This document shows, piece after piece, positions 8,905 to 19,315 of a stretch of 19,374 bases of DNA. The stretch is from the NCBI GenBank assembly GCA_033297075.1, contig MU858362.1, positions 1 through 19,374 of the forward strand. Direction: 5' to 3'. The notes under the pieces are model-generated. The model worked only from the letters and a program-made list of their open reading frames with translations. It did no database searches and had not been told where the DNA came from. Both the position numbers and the translations under genes were made by a program. Positions within the stretch are counted from its first letter, which is position 1. Each line of letters begins with the position of its first letter. Source of the DNA: Rhypophila decipiens. Its lineage: Eukaryota > Ascomycota > Sordariomycetes > Sordariales > Naviculisporaceae.

Positions 8905-10251
8905 CCTCGAACGTTCAAGTTGCTTCTCAGGCGTGGTGCTCCAGTTAGAAACGCCAGATGCCTCCCAGCCCACGTATGTGATGATTAGCCTAGAATCCAT
9001 CGTATGACCCCCAACAGGACAAACCAGCATTCATGCTCTCGACCCATGCCTAGCGCAGCTTGTTGGTTCTCCAGCGTGCGGCCATTGAAGTTTTCGGCCA
9101 AAGTTCCGCACTGACTCGAGCATGATGTGATATTACATGTCAGATTTGGAAGGTGATCGAGATAAGAGAGAAGTCACACGAGCAACTTCCATGTGTGATA
9201 CAATACTGACCAACTGCGCTGCGCACGATTCATGTTTATCCAGGTGATTCATCAGACGAACAACCAACGGACCAGAAGTCCCGTGCAGCCACTGCAGACC
9301 GCTGAAAATACAAACCTGGCCATGGCAGCGAATCCTAAACCCAACAGTCCTGTGCCCCAAAAGGGGGGACCGTTCTGTGGGCGTTCGATCTAGGAGGGGA
9401 GGTGCATCCCTACCGGGTAATTACAGTATCCCGGGGCTGCAGGGAGAGAAGAAGAAGAAGAAAATGAGAATGATAAACTTGTCTTGGCCATCCATTCTCA
9501 GCCAGAAATCACCTACGGACCATGTTCAAGTCGCCAGCCCGAAGCCAAGCAAGCGATGTTGTCACTCAAGTATGCCACAGCACCCGAGAACTTGGATCAG
9601 CGGGGGCATCGGTGCTGGGCGAAAGCTTAGCAAAGCTTAGCATTCCAATCGACCGAATTCGGGCCATCCATCTCATGTTGACTGGTGCAAAGGATGGGAT
9701 GCCATTAGCTGAGACGCATCCCGGTGGCGTGACATGGCCTGTCGTTGTACATGATGGCCCCATCTTCTGCAACAAAGACCAACAAGACGGGAGCACTGTG
9801 CCTATACATACTGTGAGGCATGCACAAACTACCAACACATATGACGCAGTAACCCGGCGCGGATGCCTAGTCTGGGTAGGTAGTTTTTATCCGATAGCAG
9901 TTGCTGTTACCCAATCGGGGACAATCCTACATCGGAGTCTGTCAGGCGGTCATCCAAAACGATTACCGCTTTTTGGTGCGGATTTGCAGCAAAAGGCGGC
10001 GGTTTCTTTTTGCCAACTACCTCTCTGTGCTCATGCGCAGTGCCTTGTAAATATAGGTAAAGTGCACAGCACTGAAATCTCGTCTGCTTTCTACAAAGCG
10101 TCGCGTTGCGTGCCTACGTTAGGACACTGTCTTGTCCATCAATCCATCACCTTTTGCTTCCTCCTTTCTCATCGTCCTTCCCGTGACTCCATACACTAGA
10201 GGCAGGAGACAAATCCATCAGCATCTACTCTAAATCAATTTCTCACCCCTC
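8905..10251. other. Long gene-free stretch
   Basis: This 1.35-kb region lies between two plus-strand genes. It contains a short GAA run near 9450 and a 10-bp sequence, AAAGCTTAGC, repeated directly twice at 9622-9641. A 225-codon open frame (9522-10199) crosses it, but third codon positions are mixed instead of G/C-rich as in the real genes here and no domain is recognisable. I see no RNA gene. The last ~100 bp are pyrimidine-rich and probably promoter of the next gene. Confidence 0.5.
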
Positions 10252-10995
10252 ATGAGCTCAACCGCCATGAACGAGCAACACCCCCAAGCTCCGGCGGCTG
10301 ACGAGACTACCCACACCCCAGAGCAACTCGAAGACCATGGCCGGCCACTGCTCCGAAAAGCGGCCACCGCTGCGACATTTTACGGCTACACCCCGTTTCC
10401 TCCTCTCATGACCTTTTACACCGACTTCTCTGGCGTGCCGTTCACGCACGTCCGACTCTGCGGCGGCGGCGGCACCACCAATAGCAAAGCCGCCGCCGAC
10501 CGTGACCAGCGGCTCTACATGGTCGACGTCCACCCCGGCTACACGCCGCGCGGACCGCTGCATTTCCGGCCCGGCCTGTACCTGCGCAACGGCACCACGA
10601 CCGAGGCGCCCATCCTCGCCGCCGCCGGCGACAAGGACCGTCTGCCGCTGCATGCGCTCGTCTCGACCTTTAGCCTAGAGGGCGTCATCCTGCTGCCGCC
10701 CGTCGATGCCGAGGAGGCTACGAACCCCACACGAGATCTAGTCACCGAGGTGATTCGCGCCTCCACGACTAGTACGGCCGCCGCCGCCAACGGAATGATG
10801 GAGAGCACTCGCCGCGTCGTGACGTTTCACTTTGCCATCGAGGTCGGGGTCAAGATGCGGGAGCGCGAAGAATTCGAGTGGGTGGATTCCAGCGGCCTGA
10901 GCAGCAAACACACTCGCTTCGTCTTGTTGCGTTGTTGTTCCCGGTTCCCGGCGTCGTCATCGTCCTCAAACATACAGGCCGCCGCCGCCGCCGCA

Positions 10996-11043
<48 letters not shown>

Positions 11044-11283
11044 TGGCCTGATCCTGATGACAATGTTGGTGGTCAGGTCCTCGCCGAGCTGGTGTTTGAC
11101 AACGTCATGTCCTGGAATCGCCTGTTCTCGCTCGAGCTCAAGGGCGCCGGGCGGACCGGCGAGCTCGGCGATCGGTGGGCGCTCATGGTGGTGATGACGG
11201 CCCTGCGCATATGCTGGGTCCGTATGCAGGGAAAGACTACCAAGTGGGTCGTGAGAATGGGCGAAATGGTTCGGGGGAGATGA
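10252..11283 (+). CDS. Uncharacterised fungal protein with Asp16 run; possible tubby C-terminal-like fold
   Basis: A single exon encodes 343 aa with strong G/C preference at third codon positions, so it is very likely a real gene. There is no signal peptide or clear membrane segment; a cytosolic or nuclear protein is expected. Residues about 45-220 and 265-343 are the ordered parts, with alternating hydrophobic strands (RLYMVDVHPGY, HFRPGLYLRNG, VTFHFAIEVGV, RFVLLRC) and the end ALRICWVRMQGKTTKWVV. This beta-rich layout recalls fungal members of the tubby C-terminal-like/LURP-one superfamily, but I hold that only as a suggestion. Between the parts lies a low-complexity insertion: Ser run, Ala run, then 16 Asp (249-264) and further acidic residues. 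ATG at 10252 is used; a second ATG at 10267 is equally possible. Function is unknown. Confidence 0.65.
10996..11043 (+). repeat. (GAC)16 microsatellite encoding poly-Asp
   Basis: Sixteen uninterrupted GAC codons follow a short GCC run encoding Ala. An uninterrupted codon repeat, rather than mixed GAC/GAT, points to recent replication slippage, and length should vary between strains without breaking the frame. Confidence 0.95.
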
Positions 11284-11794
11284 CTGGGACTTGTAGTATC
11301 TACCCTTCAGTTGTGCCAATTAGGATGACGACGCTTGCAGTGGACTCTAGTGGAGGTTATAATATGGTAAAGTACATGGGAAGCAGGACATGAGACGCTT
11401 TGCAATTTGATTTCTTGAACCCTAAGAGTAAAGACCAATACAACTTAGGTAGACCTAATCCAGCACCACAATTATGTTTTGTTTGGCTCCCAAAGAAGGC
11501 ATATCGCGGCATTGTCCTGCAGGCTTAGTGCCGCGTCAGCTCAAGGGCTGGGGTACTCCCTCCAGCCTGGAATACGAAATACGGAAGGACGGGAAGCGAC
11601 CTATCAGAGGGCGTTGCGTCCACCACATGCTCGCTACCGACTTGATTGATCGGCTTACGGCTTCGAGTTGGCCCGACTTACGCCCTGTGCATAGTAGCCA
11701 TCCGCGATCTACTAAACTGTATATATAAATGTCAGGACATCTTCCACCGTCTGGCATGATTTTGGAGTCAACTTGCAAAGCATAGAGCATCAAC
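11284..11794. other. Intergenic region and promoter of the FAD-oxidase gene
   Basis: This 511-bp stretch separates two plus-strand genes. It holds the 3' UTR of the Asp-run gene and the promoter of the oxidase. No coding signal is seen; short frames here have no family resemblance. Confidence 0.5.
11720..11730 (+). promoter_or_regulatory. TATA box of the FAD-linked oxidase gene
   Basis: TATATATAAAT lies about 65 bp upstream of the ATG at 11795, which sits in the good fungal start context CATCAACATG. Confidence 0.55.
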
Positions 11795-13843
11795 ATGATT
11801 CATTCCGTCCGCCTGCTGTCGAGCGTCGTCCTCTCGGTGGCCATTCTCAGCCAGTTTGTTGAATCAAATCCAGCACCCCACACGGGCAGACAATGCAGGG
11901 CGGTACCCGGCGGTCCGGGATGGCCGTCGGCCGACCGGTGGGTGGCGCTCAACAGCACTGTCGGCGGCCGGTTGATTGCCCCCGTGCCCCCGGCTGCCCC
12001 ATGTCACGCCGACCAGGCGAGCTACAACGAGACCACATGCACGAACCTCAAGGCTGCCTTTAAGACTTATGACTTTTACGTCGACATCCCTGTCGGCTCC
12101 CAGGTGCCAGCTTGGGATAACGACACATGCCTGCCCCTCGAGACGGCACCGTGCAGCGCTGCCGGCTATCCAGCCTATGTGATCAACGCGACCAGTGCGA
12201 CCGACGTCAAGGCAGGCGTGGACTTTGGTAAGACGGGCGCCTTTTTAAAAGTTACGCTTCGCACAGGAACCTGAACTGACATCAAGCACACCCGGGCCCC
12301 AGCCCGAAAACACAAGATTAGACTCGTCGTCAGAGCCTCGGGACACGACTTTCTCGGCCGTTCCAACGCGCCCAACTCGCTCTCCATCTGGACCCACGGG
12401 CTAAAGGGCATCAAGCTCTTTGATTCCTTCAAGCCCAGGGGATGCAAAACCACCATCAACACAACGGGCCTCGTCGCGGGCGCGGGTAGTTATATGAGAC
12501 AGCTCAACGAAGCCGCCGCCGCAGCCGGCAGGGCCATGATCTCGGGGGGAGGACCAACCGTGACCCTCGGTGGGTACTTGACGGGGGGCGGCCATGGCTT
12601 GCTGTCCCCTCGCTATGGCATGGCTGCCGACCAGGTGCTCGAGTTTGAGGTGGTGACTCCAACAGGCGACATCGTCACGGCCAACGAATGCCAGAACCAG
12701 GATCTCTTTTGGGCTCTGAGAGGTGTAAGTGCTACCGTCGACATTCTCCTTTTCCGTGGTAACCACATCCGCTCATGAAAACAATCTCTCCCAAATCCAC
12801 AGGGAGGCGGCGGGACTTTTGGCGTAATCACCAAGGTGGCCACCAAGACGTTCCCCTCGCCCAACATCACAGCCATCGCATTCGTCGTAGGATCCTTTCC
12901 GCCGGACCGGTCGGGCTTCGAAGCGGGCGCCTACCTCATCTCCCAGTTCCCTTATCTCGAACGCCACGGCGTCTCGGGCTACAGCTACATCTTTCTCAAC
13001 TACACGATCCCCTACCCCGGCAGCAACCTGCCGCCCCTCAGCGGCCTCGCCATGTCAGTCGTCCTCCAGGACCGCATCAACGGCAGCCTAGACGCGACAG
13101 GCATCTTTGCACCACTCCGACAAAACATCACCGCACGATGGCCGACGGCCCTGCCTTTGGTCTTTGACACCACCGAGTACCCCTCGTTCATGGCCTGGTG
13201 GGAGGCCCACCACGACACGGTCGTAAGCGGCGACAACAGCGTCGTCACCTCACGACTGCTCGACGAGACGGCTTTATCAAAAAACCTGACGGCCCTCACG
13301 GCAGCCTACGAGACACTCGCCGACGTCGACGGGACTGGCACAGGCGCGGCAACGGCCTACCTCGTCTCCGGGCGCGGCGTGTGGAACGCAAGACCACGAG
13401 GCGGCGGAAACGCAGTCAACCCGGCGTGGAGAAAGGCACTCTCCCACACTAGTACGTACTCTATTCTCCCTGCCCCAAATTTCTCACGCAAACTCACACC
13501 TTTAACAGCAGCAGGCCAATCCTGGACCCACCTCGACTACGAAGGCAAATCCAAACGCGCCGCCTACAGTCGCGCCGACGCCTCGCTCGAGCCCCTGCGG
13601 AAACTGGCGCCAGACTCGGGCGCCTACGTCAACGAGGCCTTTCCCGAGGAGCCCGACTGGCGGCATGCGTTTTGGGGCAGGGGCGGCAAGAATTACGCCC
13701 GTCTGTTGCGGATCAAGCGCGCCGTGGACCCGGACGACGTGCTCTGGTGCCATCCGTGCGTGGGCAATGAGCGGTGGGAGGAGATTGATGGCGGGGTGCT
13801 GTGTCGTGTTGAGGACAAGGATAAGAGGTTTTACCTGCAGTAG
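11795..13843 (+). CDS. Secreted FAD-linked oxidoreductase (BBE/MreA-like, VAO superfamily)
   Basis: These enzymes oxidise alcohols or ring carbons of small molecules with covalent FAD and O2. Exons are 11795-12227, 12303-12724, 12803-13451 and 13509-13843, giving 612 aa. Introns 1 and 2 (75 and 78 nt; GTAAGA...CAG and GTAAGT...CAG) are required to keep frame. Intron 3 (57 nt, GTACGT...CAG) is a multiple of three without a stop, so it is likely but not proven. Residues 1-24 are a signal peptide; many N-glycosylation sites follow. The PCMH-type FAD domain shows RASGHDFLGRS, with His159 in the position of the flavin-linking histidine, then TLGGYLTGGGHG and FWALRGGGGGTFG. The cysteine of bicovalent BBE enzymes is not seen after GGHG (GGHGLLSPRYG), so a single His link is inferred. 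The BBE C-terminal segment is present (ARLLRIKRAVDPDDVLWCHPCVGNERWEE). It converges on the PKS; stops are 0.67 kb apart, and such oxidases are common PKS tailoring partners. Confidence 0.88.
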
Positions 13844-14511
13844 AATGTAAGAACACTACATTCATTTCCTGCGTTCCGCAATCTTACTTCTTGGAACTAC
13901 TTCCTTGGATGGGGGATATATATAGGGTATCTGTTCAAGGGACTGCAGCGGTCGTATATACCAAGCAAGCAAGCTGAAATTTGCTCAAGATTTGGTGTTG
14001 GCATCAATCTTTACTTGTAGTGGAGCGTATATTTATTCCCACTCGGAACAATGTGGTTTGGTTTATGTGGATTATGTTTATTTACTTGATGTCTCTTGAA
14101 AATTGTTGGGTTTCATCCTGATCGAGGTTGCCGAGCAGCGGAGGGTAAAGCTTGGTTTGGTATTCTTCTCGCTAAGTTTAAGCTGGCTAGCCTTTTAAAC
14201 CCAATGAATCCGTCTTTAACACTAATCTTAGTGTCCACTACTGCTCAATGGGAAACTGATATCACAAAACCAAAATACCGATTCCGCTACTTGGACACGG
14301 CACCAACTGCCTGCTCCCAGGCTCCGGCTTGGTAGAGCCCACCCGTCAACTCCCAGAAATTATTATCCATCACCTCCCTATCGCCCTTCGAAGCCAGCTC
14401 AGCAAGCCTCACTCGAGCTCGACATGTCCACCCCGTGTCGCGACAATTGGTCCAGCAGCGACAGTCGGTCGTGGTCCCATCACACTACCAAAACATTACA
14501 TCCACGCTGAT
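13844..14511. other. Convergent 3' region between oxidase and PKS
   Basis: This 668-bp stretch holds the 3' ends of two convergent genes. The first part is A/T-rich (GGATATATATAGGG near 13914). Nothing in it looks coding; the open frames near 14329 run into the PKS on the opposite strand. Confidence 0.5.
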
Positions 14512-17500
14512 TTACTCCTCCCCACGGACCTTGACAACCGTCGATCGCCCGGCAACCATAGCAGCAAGCGACGACAAGGGCGCGTTGCTCAAAATCTCAA
14601 ACACCGACACCTCGCTCCGCAACTCTTTAAACACCCAAGCCCGGATCTCGACAGCAACCAGACTATGAATCCCGTACGAATTGGCCGGGCTCTCGGGATC
14701 CAAGTCCGCCTCGTCCATCATCATCGCTCGTGCCAATTTCCTCGTAATCGCAGCCAACGCCACCGACGCAGCCTCATCGACCGTCTTTGCCTCCGCCAAC
14801 GCCTTGCGAATCTCTTCTCCCGAATTTCCCGCCTGACCAACTTGATTCCTCCCCTTCGTCTCCCGTCCATTCAATAACTGCGTGTCATACACCCTTGCAG
14901 CCCCAAACCGAGCCTCGCTCATCCAGTACGGATCTTCATGCCCAGTTGCTTTCAAAAGTCCGCCCGTCGCCAAGCCAAGAATGATTTCCGCCCCATTGAC
15001 ACCTTTATCCTCAGGCGCCGCTTCACTTCCCGAAAACAAAATCGCAGCCTCAACAGCCTTGATCACATCCCCAGAAGTCATACGCACCGCAGCGCCCTTG
15101 TCAAGATATCTATGCTGCTCAATGACACCTTTATCAGCCGCGAACCCGATATCTTGAATCAGCCCAAGACAGATACTATGCCCCTTTCTTCCTTGGGCTC
15201 GTCGTCGTCTTGCCAGGGCGTCTTGGAAGGCGTTTCCGGCGTTGTAATTCGCCTGTCCGCGGGACCCAACCACGCCGTCGATGGACGACAACGAAATAAA
15301 AAAGTCGAGTTGGTCAGAGTCGGGTACAAGCAAGTCCATGTTACGCGTGATGTCGAGTTTTGGCCCTAATGCAGCGTGGAAATCCGCCAGTGACATGTTT
15401 TCAAAGAATACATCGCGGATTTGCATCGCTAGGGTGGTGACGCCTTTGATTGGGGGGAAATTGAGATTTTTAAGGCAAGTGAGGAGGCAAAAGAATGCGG
15501 TCTTTGAGCTGATGTCTAGGGCAAAGGCTTTTGTCTCGACGCCTTGAGAGGCGAGGTCGTTCAAGAGAGATTGAGATTCTGGAGAGGAGGCGCCGGATCG
15601 AGAGGTGAATACTAGATGGCGTGCTCCCTTGGAGACCATCCATCGCGCTAGCACCCGTCCGAGACCGCCCAGGCCGCCAGGGATCAGGTAGGTCGTGTCG
15701 GATTTGAGGCTCAGTGAGGAGAGGTTCTTGTCGAGCGACTTTTGGCGGGCAGAGATTAGGGACGGCGGTGGGATCATCGGGACTTGATCTTGGTCGCGGG
15801 GGATCAAGACAATCTTGCCAATGTGCTTGCCGCCTGCCATTGTGCGGAAGGCTTCTTCGATGTGGGAAAAGGGTAGGGTTGAGATGGGACGGATAGGCTG
15901 CACGACGCCCTGAGAGTGCAAAGCCATGACCTGCTTGAGAAGTCGTGCCGACAAGGGAATGTTGTGGTTGAAAATGGCGCCCATGTTCAAACCTGTAAAG
16001 GTGGTGTTTTGAAGCAAGGGTATCATGTCCAGACCTGCATTTTTAAACATGTCGTTCTTGCCTAGCTCGATAAACCTTCCAAATGGCGCGAGGTTGAGCC
16101 ACGACTCACGGAGGAACTCACCGGCAAGCGAGTTCAGCACGATATCGACTCCACGGTTGTTGGTCAGCCGTTTGAGCCCGGCCGAGAAGGACAAATGGTC
16201 ACGGCTGTTGAGGATATGCGACGCGGGCATGTTGTAGTGCTCGATGAGGATCTGCTTCTTGGCTTCACTCCCGACAGTGGCGTAGATGGCGCCTGCTCCG
16301 GCCTTCTGGGCAATGACGATGGCCGCCTGGCCGAAACCGCCCGACGCAGCGTGGATCAAGACTGTATCGCCTGGCTGGATGCGAGCGAGGTCCTCGAGCG
16401 CATAAATGGCAGCTGCGTAGACCGAAGTGAAGCTCGCAGCTTCGGTGAAGCTCATGGCATCCGGAATCTTGTGCACCGCTGACCAGTGGTTGCGTACATG
16501 GGTGCGGAAGGATCCAATGTGGCATGTCACGACGCGGTCGCCGGGTGTCAGTTCTGTCACGCCCTGCCCGACGCGGGTGACGATGCCGCTGGCCTCGACG
16601 CCCATGCCGTCATCGCCGTCCTTCATGCTCGTGTCGACGTTGCCCATGGCAAACATGACGTCGTGAAAGTTGAGGGGGATGGCCTTGACGAAGATCTCTA
16701 CTTGGAGATTACCTAAAGGCTTGCTGTGCTCGTCAGAGTCATCGACGAATCGCAGCGTGTCGAGAACACCAGGCGTTTTAATGTCAAGGCGGAGCGGGAT
16801 TCTCTCGGTTTCCTTGGCCGAAGATTCGGGATATCCGCCATAGGGCAGCACCTTGGGCGTGTCGGTGATTTTGGGCTCGTCCTCGTCGGCCTTGTCAAAC
16901 AAATGGCTGACTTCAGGATCGGTATACACACGAAGAACCTGGACCTGTCCATCGCGCAGGGCAAACTCGAACTCGGTGTGCGAGTCGTCGAGTTGGCTCC
17001 TAAAGATGCGGCTGATGAGGGCGGCTTCAGAATCGCTGCCGACGTCCTTGGGGTCAAGGTCCAACGTGGTCAGCCGGACACTGGATACTTCACCTCTGAC
17101 GGTCCGCGCCAATCCGACGATGACATTGGCCTCGGGAGTTGGCGAGTCCACGGCACCGCCTCTGGTGAGCCAGAGCGCGCTGCCCGCGGTCACAATTACC
17201 TTTTTGATGGCCTCAAAGTCCTCAGACCTGCCAATTGTCGCCATGAATGGTTTGCGAGCTTCCAGAGCAACAATGACTGCCTTTTTCCTTGGGTCCGCCT
17301 TTGCTGCTTCGAGGAGGGAAATTCGGTTGATCAGAAAGTTTTCATCACCAAACTGATCTCGAATACCTCTGGAAGTCTTGCCAACGCAGCCGGAGACATT
17401 ATCGTCAGCCCCCTCTGGCGCGATGAGGACGATTTCGCGTGGTGGAAGAGGTAGGTCAGGCACCGGCGCAGCAGCCGAAATCATAAGAGACTTCAGATAC

Positions 17501-19250
17501 ACGTCTTCCCGCTTCGCATCTTTGAATATAAGCCTGATGCCGTCAAACTCTTGTTGGCGGAGCTGGACGTTCCATCTGTCTTCCGATATGAGAGGCCCAC
17601 CCTTGCGACCATCGTCTTCACCCATCCACCATCCGGGAAGACACCCGACAATCATGGGCACTCGGGCTGCAGTGGTATTTGTAATCTCCTCCAGAAGCAA
17701 AATACCGCCCGGCTTCAACAACGAGCGGCAATGCCTCAGCACCTTGCCGATACAACTCGTGGCGTGCAAGACGTTGCTGGCGATGACAAGATCATACTCT
17801 CCCAGCGAGAACCCTTGGTCGTTGGGAGGCTTCTCGATATTCAGCACCTTGAACTCGAGAAAGTCGGACCACTCGGCAAACTCGGTGACAGCAGATTCAA
17901 AGAAACCACTACTCAGGTCCGTGAACATGTACGAGACAAGCCTGTTGGCGGCCTGGTCGGCTCTGCCCAGTGTCTTGAGAATAGCCGACGTGGTGCCGCC
18001 CGTGCCAGCGCCAACTCGAGCACCTTGAGAGGTCTTTTGTGGCTCAGATGCTTGACGTACTGCCCGATGATGCCCTGGATTCTGGTGGTGCCCAGGGCCT
18101 CGCGGTAAAACCTCGTCAGCAGGTCATTCTCGCGCAGGAGCTGGAGTGGCTCAATCTCGCCCGCCAGAATGGCATCCAGGTGCGTGCCCACTCGACAAAG
18201 AAGGCCCCCATCCATGGCATGCTGGGATGCTCGCTGAATTACATCGTCTTCTTGCTCGCGAGACAGACCCAGCCAGTGGTCCTGGGAGTTGTTCGCATGC
18301 TGCCATTCGAGGGAATACAGAGAAGCATCGTCCACCAAGGCTCGCATGTAGTTGTACAGCAAGCGGTGATGCGGTGAGAGCTTGCTTCCTGGTAAATCCA
18401 GCCCTCGGTCCTCGGCGGCCTGGACGCTCCGCTTGCAAAAGATGTAACAAGCGTGCTCCAGATCGGAAATCCATCCTGGATCGACGTCCTCCACACCGCG
18501 CACATGATCCTCCAGCAAAGCAGCAATGACAGCATCAGGCGTGTTCTCGACATCAACACCCCAACAATGCCTCGCAGCCATCTTGGTCAGCTCAGCCTCG
18601 AGCTTGTGATGATCCTCGCCACTCTCCGCCCGCCCAGCCTCCTCCAGACTCTTCTCGAGCGCAACGGTTCTGCACCCTTGGATCGTGACGAGCTCCTCCC
18701 CCCAGGTCTCGTCCGAAACGACGGCATCACCGACATACTCGGCCTTGCCAAAGGGCTTGCTAGTCGAATACCCGACCAGCTTGGCCCCCGCCTTCTTGTC
18801 AAACATTTTCGCCGAGACCCAGACGCCATCAATAAAATTGGGAATTTTAGCTCGATCAACCGTCAGCCCGCCCTCGGTAGCCGCCAACGCCGCCATCTGG
18901 ACCGCCCCGTCCAGCGTAGTAGGGTGAACAACATGATCATGCTCATAATTCTCCGGCATCATGGCCGCAGTATCCGAGATGACCAAGTCACAGATACTCT
19001 CATAATTCCCCGACCCAATCGTCTTGAGAACCTGAAACACCGGGCCGAGCTGAACCCCCAGCTTGTTGATAAACCGGTAAAACTCTTCAATCGACACTTG
19101 CGGGAGGTTATCCTCTTTCAGCCGGGCATAAAACTCCTTATGACTCTCCACCTTTTCCCTCCCCTCATCAATAAACGCCTTGCCTTGCGCAGCCGAGCCC
19201 AAAGAAGTCTTGTACTGAACCGCCACAAGACCAGTACAATTCTGCGTTCA
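14512..19250 (-). CDS. Highly reducing polyketide synthase, 3' part (DH half-MT-ER-KR-ACP), frameshifted
   Basis: HR-PKSs build reduced, often C-methylated polyketide chains in the cytosol. Reading leftward from 19226: second half of DH with HPTTLD (its Asp at about 18911-18909); C-methyltransferase with YDLVIASNVLHAT and GGILLLEE (about 18350-17470); ER with FHDVMFAMG, DRVVTCHIG and IHAASGGFGQAA (about 16790-15800); KR with YLIPGGLGGLGR, catalytic Ser in LSS and Tyr in GQANY (about 15700-15030); ACP with GIHSLVAVEIR, whose Ser (14664-14662) carries the phosphopantetheine; stop TAA at 14514-14512. There is no thioesterase, as is usual. KS, AT and the first half of DH, with its catalytic His, would lie beyond the window's right edge. 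One G is missing at 18011-18012, inside MT motif I (expected LELGAGTGG), splitting the gene into two frames. A TGA at 19250-19248 stands where a conserved Trp precedes CTGL. It is a pseudogene if the assembly is right; otherwise an intact partial PKS of about 1,570 residues. Confidence 0.88.
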
Positions 19251-19288
19251 CAGTCCCTCATCATTCCGCGCACCCGTAAGTACAAGCT

Positions 19289-19315
19289 GCATGTGAGTTC
19301 TTCGCACTCACATGC
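19289..19315. repeat. Hairpin: 10-bp inverted repeat, 7-nt loop
   Basis: GCATGTGAGT (19289-19298) pairs perfectly with ACTCACATGC (19306-19315) around TCTTCGC. It lies just upstream (minus sense) of the last recognisable PKS codons. A GTGAGT donor-like sequence on the minus strand (from 19311) falls in one arm. Whether it belongs to a PKS intron or to foreign sequence joined there is unclear. Confidence 0.6.

Noticed and set aside
9370..9400. Possible tRNA T-loop (GCGTTCGATCTAGG)
   Set aside because: No acceptor-stem partner or D-loop with the right spacing is found within 90 bp upstream.
9522..10199. 225-codon plus-strand open frame in the long gene-free stretch
   Set aside because: Third codon positions are evenly mixed, unlike the G/C-rich third positions of the genes on either side. 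No signal peptide, domain or repeat is recognisable, and its end runs into the next gene's promoter.
10827..11319. Minus-strand frames with poly-Ser or poly-Val opposite the Asp run
   Set aside because: These are the antisense readings of the (GAC)16 repeat inside a well-supported plus-strand gene.
14329..14984. Plus-strand frames of 65-182 codons overlapping the PKS 3' end
   Set aside because: They lie antisense to the ACP and KR-ACP linker coding sequence, which has clear motifs; these are shadows of the PKS.
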